Shown piece after piece: positions 11,692 through 20,600 of a stretch of 64,000 bases of DNA. Origin of the DNA: Branchiostoma floridae (lineage: Eukaryota; Chordata; Leptocardii; Amphioxiformes; Branchiostomatidae); the NCBI RefSeq assembly GCF_000003815.2, contig NC_049986.1, forward strand, positions 13,734,336 to 13,798,335, given 5' to 3'. The position numbers were made by a program, and so were the translations under genes. The notes under the pieces are model-generated. The model did not search any database. It was given only the letters and a program-made list of their open reading frames with translations, and was not told where the DNA came from. Every line of letters begins with the position of its first letter. The stretch's first letter is position 1.

Positions 11692-12118
11692 ATCCAGCCT
11701 TCCGCGGAACCCCGTCGCGCTGGATAAAATCGCCAAATGTCAAACAAGAGCGTACACAACTTTTAGGGTTTTCCAAGAATCCAGCTTTCCGCGGAACCCC
11801 TTCGCACTGGATGATATCACAACAAATCACGAAAAGGAAAAAAAAAAAGAACACAATTTCTCGGATCGTCCAGCCTTCCGCGGAAACCCTTCGCACTGGA
11901 AACGTCACACCGAGCTGAAGAAAAACTGCACATTTTTTTTTTGGGGGGGGGGGGGGGGTCATTCAGCTTACCGCGGAACCCCATCGCACTGAATGATATC
12001 TTGCCGTGCTAAAAACGTCGTCAGACCAAAGACGTTCTTAGTCAGACCAATCTCAAAACAGGGTTACTCGATTAGTTCCTAACCATCCAGCATCCCGCGG
12101 CACCCCATCGCACTGGAA
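11692..12118 (+). repeat. Five 34-nt structured (hairpin) repeats
   Basis: Copies at 11692-11725, 11779-11812, 11868-11901, 11961-11994 and 12085-12118 are each exactly 34 nt, spaced 53-90 nt apart. Each starts with a 5-6-nt stem strand and ends with its complement: ATCCAG...CTGGAT in copies 1 and 2, TCCAG...CTGGA in 3 and 5, ATTCAG...CTGAAT in 4. The T-A change in copy 4 is matched on both strands. The loop keeps CCGCGG, then ACCC and TCGC. Copy 4 is preceded by a T10-G16 tract (11933-11958). Role unknown; they lie in the interior of the TIR element. Confidence 0.85.
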
Positions 12119-13529
12119 AACGACATGTCAAAATCTATCACGAAAAGTAGGGGGAAAATGACTTACAGTTCCTTGAGTTGTCGGCGGGGTTAGCTGACCG
12201 GCAGGGGCTGGGCGGTGTCGGGGACCGGAGCGCCAGTCGACCCTGATCCTCTGACCGCTGTCCCTTGTAGCACTATATTCAGCACAAAGAACATGGTTCA
12301 CAACATAAAACATCACAGCCTAACTGTTCGGCTAACAGGTTTCCTGGCGCGTCTTGAGCCCTCTCTGCTGCTAAAGCTTGTGCAGGCCACCAACGGGTCC
12401 TATCGGGCCGCACATCTGGCGAGGTTGATGGTGGCTTGTGCCGGCGCTGGGTGGTGATGTTTCCCGCGCGTCCCTGTTGTTGGAGGGGGAGAGCGTCAAA
12501 CCTGCACGAACAACACGTGAACCATGAGACAATGGGAAGGGACGGGCGCCCGGCAACAGGTCCGGTCCCAGACAGACAAGTCTACAGACATACGCATCTT
12601 CACACCGCCCAGCCTCCACATGCGAGCGAGCCGCGTTACGGGAGGTTATCTGGGCCACGCGTGTCCACAACTCAAACACCACGCCTTACAGGTACGCACT
12701 CATACACATGCAAACTAAAACAGATGGTAGCAGAAAACCCCAACACAGCCTCCTGGACCAAGCCATCGTCTTTCTCTGTTCCTGCCTGAAAAAAAAAATT
12801 CACGAAAAACAGAAAATGACATAAAATCTGGAAACTCTCGTTCTGCTCCACACCTCAGCATTAAAAGCCAGCACACACAGGTTTCCTTTGCAGAGGAGAG
12901 AAAGGATGCAAAAAACATGGCGACAAAGGAATTTCAGAGAACCACCGGCTTGCCACGTGGGCACCAACTATCTGCTTGGATGTGGCTGTCGAACGCTGCT
13001 AAAAACATACACAAAGTCACGAAACCACACAAGAATCACTCAGCTCCACGCAGAACAGAACGCCAGCGTGAATTAAAAACGTCCTAAACTCGACCCGGCC
13101 TAGAAAAAAGGATTGAAGCTGTAAAACGAAAAAATGGTGTAAGGCGGCCATCCTCGAGCCGCTAAGAGCTCATACATATGAATACGCGATAGAAATGCAA
13201 ATGTTAGAACAAACAGCCGGCCCTAGAAATTCCAGGCATCCAGCACAGCAAGAACAAGGACGGTACATGTAGCTCTGCACTCCTGAAAGCACACACGGTA
13301 ATTGAAACACGAGAGAACACGGAATATCTCGTCAAACCTTCCGGGGGACCAAGCAACGTCCCCCGTACACCGACCCGGCGATACCGCTAAACCCTCGAGG
13401 TCCCTTCGGCGTCCCAGACCGACCGTCTCTGGGCGCTGGAACTAACGCAAACCTCCTGTCGGCATCTTCAGCTTGGACATGTTTGCTTCGGCGGTGCCGG
13501 TGGAGTGTGGACCCAGACGTGGTCGGGGA
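12119..13529. other. Interior of the TIR element, non-coding as far as seen
   Basis: GC-richer than the surroundings. ORFs of 60-117 codons on both strands overlap one another and show no domain. No RNA gene recognised. Confidence 0.4.
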
Positions 13530-13632
13530 ATCTGGCAGCATGCACGTTGTGCTCAGGTGTGCACCTCTATATATACCTGGTAACCGGAAGTGACGTCATC
13601 CCTATCGGACCAATGGGCGAACAGAATAAATA
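13530..13632 (-). promoter_or_regulatory. Promoter-like module, copy 2 (CCAAT, CRE/ETS, TATA)
   Basis: Identical 103-bp copy of 10875-10977, facing into the element on the minus strand. About 50 bases after it the minus strand has an ATG (13480) at the position homologous to the ATG after copy 1, but the open frame is only 12 codons before a stop. Confidence 0.5.
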
Positions 13633-13694
13633 TCGGAAAAATTACACCGGCGCTCCTCTCGCTCGTAAGAGGAGCGCCGGTGTAATTTTTCCGA
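13633..13694. repeat. Perfect 62-nt hairpin (27-bp stem, 8-nt loop)
   Basis: 13633-13659 is the exact reverse complement of 13668-13694; the arms start TCGGAAAAATTACACCGGCG and the loop is CGCTCGTA. It lies between the promoter-like module and the right TIR and is missing at the left end of the element, so it is a later insertion or a terminal structure. Confidence 0.95.
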
Positions 13695-13746
13695 CTTCAA
13701 CTATATCTACGCGACTCAACCTCTGCTTGGAGAGTAGAAGGAAGCT

Positions 13747-14480
13747 GAATGTTGCTGTGTTTGTCATCGATCAATACCTGTCAAGAGGAAGATAAATCTG
13801 TGCATTCCAAAATATCTAGTGGTACCTAACCCGACTTCTCTGTTCACTCCCAAGGCTACGCCAGGAGTCATAAGTTTAGGTCACATGAAGACGGATATCG
13901 GCTACACTCCCCCAGCGGAAACAATCCTCACATTGAAGAGGTTCAAATACAAGTAGGAGTTAAACAGAGAACTGTTCTACATGTACTATGAACAAAGATG
14001 ACGCCATATTTTAGTCAAAGCTTTCACCAAGAACGTGTTAACACTTTGCATCCCTGACACTTCATAAAAAAAAAGAATAAACGAATTAATAATGGACAAA
14101 CGTATGACTGAATGAATGAAGTAATGTTCCCTTGAGCTGAGTACATGTACGTCACAATATGATTTATAAACGAAACATCTAACGTTATACAGGTTGGCAG
14201 AAGTATGATAAAGTACTACCCCACATGGATTCGGCTTCTCCCCTATGATTATAAAAAGGGACACGAAAGAAAAGTTGCAATTGCTCCGGAGTAATCACCA
14301 TGGTAGACCAGTGTGCATGGAATGTAGCTCGGCTTATCATTTCTTATGATCTTGTTTACTTTAGTAAAAAAAGTGTCTTTTTGACAATTAAGGCACTGAT
14401 TTACTTAACCTGCTCGCGAAAAAAAAACATATCAGCCATTGGTGGCAATTGTGAGTAATCTGCTCCATGATTCTGAATCA
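13747..14480. other. Intergenic, no gene seen
   Basis: No ORF with recognisable content. It separates the TIR element from the 3' end of the minus-strand methyltransferase gene. Confidence 0.45.
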
Positions 14481-14538
14481 TGTTTGTCTTCATAAGATGT
14501 ATGCATTCAATGAGGCATAAATCTTATGAAGACAAACA
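14481..14538. repeat. 18-bp-stem hairpin just after the methyltransferase gene
   Basis: TGTTTGTCTTCATAAGAT (14481-14498) is exactly complementary to 14521-14538 across a 22-nt loop. It begins 12 bases beyond the stop codon of the minus-strand gene, so it may lie in the transcript's 3' end or mark its termination. A small palindromic element is the alternative. Confidence 0.85.
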
Positions 14539-14548
14539 CAATTAAAAA

Positions 14549-14554
14549 TTTATT
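14549..14554 (-). terminator. AATAAA overlapping the methyltransferase stop codon
   Basis: On the minus strand the end of the ORF reads GAATAAAT, so the TAA stop forms part of an AATAAA. If used, the 3' UTR would be only about 15-30 bases and would end within or before the hairpin at 14481-14538. Confidence 0.4.
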
Positions 14555-17500
14555 CCAGACACCCCGCAATGCTGACTAGATTATAGCCGGACTTCTCCAC
14601 CAAATAGTCCATGAGGAAGACCGAATTCATGTAACTGTCGGGGTGGTCCGAGTCCAGACTGACGATGCCTCCCTTGTTGTCCAGTTGGTTGGCGATGACG
14701 CGGAGAGCTTTGGGAACCCTCTCGACATCTCTGTACTTGTAGTAGTTCGCAACCGACAGGAGCCATCTTTCTGTCGAATATAATGGAAAGAAACTCGTGT
14801 CAACATTATGCCATATAAGACTGTATTTTCGCTGTAATGGAAAAAAAGTGAGAAGGAAAAAACAAACAGAATGTACATCCTCCATAAGCATTAACAACGT
14901 AAAGCTTTTGGAATTCGTATGTGTCATTAAGACTTTAAGACATTAAGAATTTGCCTGTAGAAACTAGGCGAAAGTACGTCGATGACGTCGTCAGATAGCA
15001 CAGATCTGAGCAGTGGAGAAAAAATGAAGAAAAATACCATCGGTTGGAGGGAAGCGAGCCGTCGGTTGGATGATCCTGAGGCCCCTAGACTTGGCCTGGG
15101 TTACCACGGCGTCTGTCACGTTCTCAGGTAAGTAGTAGGCTGTCTGTAGATCCACTTCGCTCAGGCGCTGCATGGTACTGACCAACCCCAGTCTGATCCA
15201 GCTGGGTGCCTGCAGAGTGAAGTGTCCTAGAGGAAATGGTTGACTCTGAAATGGGAAAACGTTGAAGAATTGTAGTCATGTACATTAATTAATTAATCTA
15301 TTGTGTGAATATCTGTTTGTGTTTGTGTATGTGTTTGTGTTTGTGTATAGGCAGAAGTGTTTGTGTGTGCACGCGCGCGCGTGTGTGTGTGTTTTAACCC
15401 AAACTCTGTATATTAATACATAAGTACAATAATTCTTCAGTCATGCATGGCTTTCGACATACCGAACATACACAAACAAGCCTCACCTCACGCATGCCTA
15501 TTGTGAAAGTTCTGGCCCACTCCGTCACCAGTTCGGGAAACGTTTCCACGAAGTCTCCATAGAGGAAGAGCGTGACCGGCATCCTGCTCGAATGAGCTGC
15601 TATTGTCTGTACCAACTTGTGCGCGGCCTTGACGTTCATACCGACTAGGACAGCCAGCGCCAGGCGGGGGGCACCCGAGAGGGGCGCCGAGCAGATGGAG
15701 TACACCGTGCCCGGAGAGCCGACAAAACTCCCTGGTGCCTTGCGGATGAAATACAAATAGCATTATTGAAAAACGAATGTGAATCAGTTGCCTTACAGTT
15801 CAGTGCAACTCAATGGATTGGAACACAGAACAGCCGTCGATGGAGGGTGGGGTGAAAATAATGTTTGCTTGTGTCTCTTAGCGCAAATGGTAAGACAGAC
15901 TGATATCTTCTCGTCAGATTTTTTTGTATCGACTCTCTGATGTTATGTTACTTATATTTTAGTGCATTGTACTGTTATATTAGGTAGGCATCATAGCTTG
16001 GTGTGTTCCCCCAGAGTACATTGAAACAGTGTATACGCGGGATGTCTTCTAAATCAAATAAACTGAAAAAAATCAAGCAAACATGTAAACAACTAACTAC
16101 TGCAAAAGCCCGCGGTACTCACCAATGGAGGGTGCAAGGTGTCAAAGTCACCGTAGGTCCTGACTTCAGCCGCCCAAGTTACCATTGGTCTGCCTTTCTT
16201 TCCTACTTCTGAGGGCAGTTTGGCCTTCTGTTCTTTGTCCCAGCCTGTGACAGGTTGCCCGGGGTGAAACTCTCCGTAATATCTTCGGAAACAAAAGTCC
16301 GCATGTTGGCACATGGTGTTTTCAATGACATATGTATATATTTGGTACAATGTAACAGTGGGTTCAAGTAGCGCCTACCGTCCTTGCCAAGGAGCTCTGA
16401 GCTTTTGTGGCGACAGCGGTAGCGTACTTGATTTGTAATCCGACTGCCCGGGTTCGGTGCGGCTTCGAATCCCGGGAGTCGGGATGTTGTTTCTTTCCGT
16501 TCTACTCGCCCCTGTGGTTGTTTCAACAAAAACTAAACATCAACTCACACCGATCCAAATGATAATATGCCTGTACAAGGAAAACTTCAGATGCTTGACA
16601 TACCCCGTGTACCTATATATCCTGACTTTATACAGAGATAACACTTTCTGTCAATAGAATTAATCGGAAAACATGTCTAACGGAGGATGGGACGACAACT
16701 TACTTGTCCACCCACTTAAAGGTTCCGTCTTCCAGCATCTTCTTTAAGATATCGTACTCGGCGCCTTCCACGTCAAGCTTGAAGATGACGTAGTCTTCCA
16801 CCGCCGTGTTTTCCTGTATCCAGCGGGACAAGTCCACTGTCGGCACCGTCCGGTGATGGGACAACTGCCGTTTGCCGCCTGTCTTGGTGTCCGCTTTCTC
16901 GTTATCGTACGCAAAGAGTGAACCTCCTCCCCACTGCATGTCTCTGCCGTTGTTCTTTCCCTTGTCTGGTGACCAGACTGCCTCTGAGTAGGCCGTCATG
17001 TTTCCTGGTGAATGAAATAAAGAGGCCCATGATGGACAATAAGGAAAACAAAAACAATAGCAACAGGAAAACGTGTTTTATACCCCTGTCACATAAATTA
17101 TCGACGACGATCGGCCGTATAGAATTTGTTGGAACAAATTATTATTTGAGAGTAAGGTTTTAACGTTATAGTTTGAAGTTTTGATTCTTGAGATAATGAC
17201 AAATTCTTTTCCCTCCACTTTCCCATAGAATTGCATGCACCGTAGAAGCCAGTTAATTGCACAACGGATAATCGCACACTTCTGTTGATTGCACGAAATC
17301 ACCAAATCCTGTTGTAGTGCGGTCCAGCTTGATAACTTCGCTTTGTTGCGCCATTCGGATAACTGCACGAAATGCCCTGGCAAATGGGATGTGCAATTAA
17401 GCGGCTTCTACTGTATTAGTGGTACAAACAGGAACAGTGCATGGTTGTCACAGTGACAACCATGCACTGTTCCTGTTTGTAGACACATGAGTGTCACACT

Positions 17501-18583
17501 CACCGTCCTTGTTGGATACACCGGTAGGACAATGTAGCACATGATTCGGGTACGGCGCGAAGAACGGCGCCAGCCTCTCGTCTATCTCGAAGGAGTGTAT
17601 GATGAAGTCCTGCCCGTCTGGGTAGGTCTCCCTAAACAACTGGACTGTGGACGCCACGTTAGCACCGCAGTCCAGCAGGATCTTTCTCGGTTGATAACCA
17701 GCGGCTGGGAGTCTGAAACAAACATTGTTAAAAAAAAACAGATGGACTTTGTGTGTTGCCTATTCAACGGTTGCTGTCGGCCACGGTAAGATTAGCCTGA
17801 TTAAATCTCGCCTATAGCAGCCCGCCCAACATCGGCCAGTTTACAGCCCCGGAAAAATAGATAGCCAGATTTCCACGACCTCATACTCTCATCACATGTG
17901 AACCTCTCCGAGTGTCTCCTGTTCCTCGTTGATTGTGAAAATAAGGTCCTCATTATATAATTATTGCATAAATTATCAGTTTCTCTATCGGAATAACTCA
18001 AGTTGCTCAAAGAATGAATGTCTTATCTTAGAATTGAAGTTTCCTCTTGACTTCTGAAAATAAAGACCCGATTTGCATGATTTATGTCCATTAATAATGT
18101 TCCCTTTACGTAACTTCTTTATATGCTGCAAGTATGAATTCCCCTCTTACCAATGAATGTATTCGTGTAATGGTATTACCTTATTGAATCGTTTTATAAT
18201 CTTGATTTTAAAAAAAAATTGTTCACTTTGGAAACAAACGTCGATAACACCGCAAAATATTATGTTCATCACACGAAAATTTTTAGATTTTGCGATATGC
18301 TAATATCCTAATAGTAGGTGAATACATATACATACACATAAACTCACCTTTCTTCCTTCGACTGGACGTCTTCGTTGTGTTCAGACCTTCCTTTCTCGGA
18401 CTTTCTCTGACCTTCCCGTGTACGTAACAGCCATTCGGGGCTTTCCAATGACCGTCTGGCGGGTACCGTGGGGTGGGGCAGTGCCGGGACGGTGAAGAGT
18501 TGTGTCACACAGCTCCCGATGGCGGCCCCGAGAATCAGGACTATCCATCGGCTTTGGAACACGCCACGAACACCCTTCTGCAT
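14550..18583 (-). CDS. FkbM methyltransferase fused to a NodB-like pseudo-deacetylase domain
   Basis: Seven exons in 5' to 3' order: 18583-18348, 17712-17504, 17004-16704, 16282-16123, 15738-15487, 15245-15038, 14770-14550. All join in frame with GT-AG borders to 528 aa. Residues 13-31 are a single signal anchor, so a type II, probably Golgi, protein. Residues 88-250 match the FkbM SAM-dependent methyltransferase family: ILLDCGAN (90-97) is the SAM-binding motif and FKLDVEGAEYDILKKM (223-238) the family signature, followed by YYGEFH. Residues 303-528 follow the course of a NodB polysaccharide deacetylase (LALAV..., VTLFLYGDFVETFPELV, GGIVSLDSD, a closing SGYNLVSI) but without its metal ligands or catalytic His. 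O-methylation of a glycan is the likely reaction; the substrate is unknown. An N-glycosylation site (NMT) is at 150. Confidence 0.88.
16410..16485 (+). repeat. tRNA-derived SINE or tRNA pseudogene
   Basis: In the intron between exons 3 and 4 of the methyltransferase gene, opposite strand. TAGCGTACTTG (16420-16430) resembles the A box and GCTTCGAATCC (16462-16472) differs from the consensus B box by one base; the B box sits in a CCCGGG-based stem. A full cloverleaf with a good acceptor stem could not be drawn, so this is not called a functional tRNA. Confidence 0.5.
17240..17413. mobile_element. 174-bp pogo-like MITE
   Basis: Inverted ends: left CCGTAGAAGCCAGTTAATTG, right (reverse complement) CAGTAGAAGCCGCTTAATTG. 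The right end is followed by TA; the left TA is mutated to CA. It lies in intron 2 of the methyltransferase gene, 10 bases from a 57-bp palindrome. Confidence 0.7.
17424..17480. repeat. 57-bp near-perfect palindrome
   Basis: ACAAACAGGAACAGTGCATG and onwards to 17451 is the exact complement of 17453-17480 around a single central A (17452). It sits 17 bases from the exon 2 donor (17503) in the methyltransferase gene. With no real loop it is more like a cruciform or inverted duplication than a microRNA precursor. Confidence 0.95.
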
Positions 18584-19174
18584 CGCACTGCAAATGCAAA
18601 TAAATTACAATGTATATGGATGGGACTGTCTGCTGGGAACCCCACATACTTATCATCGTAAAACTGGATACGTTGATATTTTGCACACGGGAAGTAAACA
18701 AACAAACAAATTATCTGTTGAGCTCTGTTTGATTCCATGAAAACGTTCCGAGAGAATGACCACATGTGAATGAACATGCAATAAACCATATGCAACGGTA
18801 GGGTCTTTCTATTGAAGTGTTATTACTATGTTCAGCCCAAATCACCATTAGTGTCAAACATCTCAATTGTGATTGTTTGAGTCAAAACAAAGGTCGTCAC
18901 AGGAGAGGCCAATCCGATGATGAGGGAGCAGTCACCGCAAACAGACTAAGATGCCTGGCCTCTACCTAGTTCCATGGATCGTTGGTCAAATACACTTATT
19001 ATATGTTGTTCAAAGTATGAAAGTCTTCTCTTAGCAGAGAATGCTATCATAGCATTTCCTCATACATTAGATTTGTGTCTGATAATGTTCATCTTTAATG
19101 TTCACTTGCAAATGCATAAAGAATAAGATTCTTATCATTTACCACTATTGTTTTATCATGCTTCCTAATTAAAC
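18584..19174. other. 5' flank of methyltransferase gene, no feature
   Basis: Presumed promoter and 5' UTR of the minus-strand gene; no TATA box or recognisable motif selected. Confidence 0.35.
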
Positions 19175-19315
19175 ATGCAAATTAGGTATACATTTGCATA
19201 ATTGATGTCTATCAATATTTTTCTCTTTTTCAGTTACATATGTCGCATGTTTGAGCATCCTATTATGAAATGCAACTTTCCTTATCAATTATGCAAATTA
19301 GCTCATTATTTGCAT
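19175..19315. repeat. Two octamer inverted pairs (9-nt spacer)
   Basis: 19175-19199 and 19291-19315 each read ATGCAAAT, nine bases, ATTTGCAT. They belong to an AT-rich dispersed repeat also found at 31302-31447, 39459-39747, 41229-41375 and 51985-52009. The octamer is the consensus of POU-domain (Oct-1) factors; binding is not shown. Confidence 0.85.
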
Positions 19316-20600
19316 AGTTTCTAATCATGTAAAGCATCACCCAAGATATCTGAATACCAAATATCACAGGGACTCTTTCCCCAGCTATTTATGTCCAAAT
19401 CTCAAAACGAAAACGCTCGCTGCAATTCCAAACAATTTCTGCTGCAGTGCCGATGTCACACATCAAGGGGCCCAAAATCAACTTTGACCTTTGTCTGAGG
19501 TTCTTAAGGCGGGTATATCTAAAGCTGCATTACATTTGCAGCCTCGCCACAGAAGAGCGCTTAGCGAATTCCATCGATCTTTTTCGCCTTGTGTGTTTTG
19601 TTGTCTTTTCAGTCAAATATATACTTGGACATTTTGTATGATATTGCCATTATGAAGTCAAGGGTAACAAAATTCTGTTTAGAATGCAGCAACAATGCCA
19701 ACATACCCCATTGCAGTGAGATACTGCCTTAAGTTATGCTTATCTAAGTAATGCCTAAACTAAATGCTAGAAGTCTCCAATCAAATAAGACTGGGAGCCA
19801 CGGTTTTAAACGAATTCGGCAATTTTACTGACCACTGATACTGACAATGTTTGGATCAAACTTATATAATCATAAACTGCTGTTTTTAGAAATAACTGAA
19901 GGAGAGAATGAACAAATATTACAAAATATTTTACAGTAGGTATTTCAACAACAATTAAACAATGTTCATTCGTATATTCACAAAAATCACAACGTTCACA
20001 GAACTTTGAATCTACATGTAACACTAGAAAGGTATCAATTGTAAGCAAATACATTCTGTTAATTTTACATATATTACCAGTAACCATGGTCCAGGCCATT
20101 TACCTTTTTTTGGTAAAAAAAAAGAAGAAAAAACGAAGCACAAAAAATATACCTGATGGAAGGCAAACATAGCTAAAAGCTGATTTTTGTTGGCATCCTT
20201 AGCAAACATGCTACAGTCATAGTGTATTATCATCACAGTATCATCATTTAATTCCTGACATACAATTAATCAATTTGTTATTTCGCTCTTATTTTCAGGA
20301 TGCTTACCAATATTATCGCTGTTTGTTTTCTAGCGTAGCTCTTCTCACAATGTATTGGCACAACTTTTCAGATTACACTGGAGCATACAACAGACAACAA
20401 TCATAATAAATAATACTATATACAGTTCAATACGTCAAATCAGAATCATTGTCCATAATCGTAGTCCTGTTCCGCGCGTGGATTGCTCTCTCATATTTGT
20501 TGTAGACCTCAAAGACTGGAACTTTATGAGAGTGGGAGTACATCCATGATCGCTTCTGTTTGAATCGTCTCCATGCCTTGTGGTTGAGATAAGAGTGTTG
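19316..20600. other. Between octamer repeat and LRR-Ig gene; probable 3' UTR at the right
   Basis: No gene recognised. The part nearest 20600 would be the 3' UTR of the minus-strand LRR-Ig receptor. Confidence 0.35.

Larger units (their letters stand above)
10645..13735. mobile_element. 3.1-kb TIR element, non-autonomous, composite
   Basis: The ends 10645-10680 and 13700-13735 are perfect 36-bp inverted repeats beginning ACTCTCCAAGCAGAGG. Each is directly flanked on the outside by AGAAGGAAGCT (10634-10644 and 13736-13746), an 11-bp target duplication. Inside lie a 64-bp direct repeat, a 103-bp direct repeat, a perfect hairpin and five structured repeats, listed separately. The inverted similarity continues past the 36 bp (CTGTTCGCC near an ATTG on both sides) once the hairpin at 13633-13694 is skipped. 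No transposase was recognised; ORFs up to 191 codons show no motif. TIR plus 9-11-bp duplication is Mutator-like, but the superfamily is unproven. Confidence 0.75.

Noticed and set aside
11417..11992. 191-codon plus-strand ORF in the TIR element
   Set aside because: It runs through the hairpin repeats and the T10-G16 tract, gives low-complexity residues and has no domain.
11692..12118. CRISPR-like array of regularly repeated palindromes
   Set aside because: Only five units, gaps of 53-90 nt differ in length, and the setting is a eukaryotic TIR element.
16410..16485. Functional tRNA gene
   Set aside because: A and B box resemblance only; no acceptor stem or clear anticodon arm could be drawn.
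17424..17480. MicroRNA precursor
   Set aside because: A 1-nt loop and a perfect palindrome do not allow a normal precursor fold.
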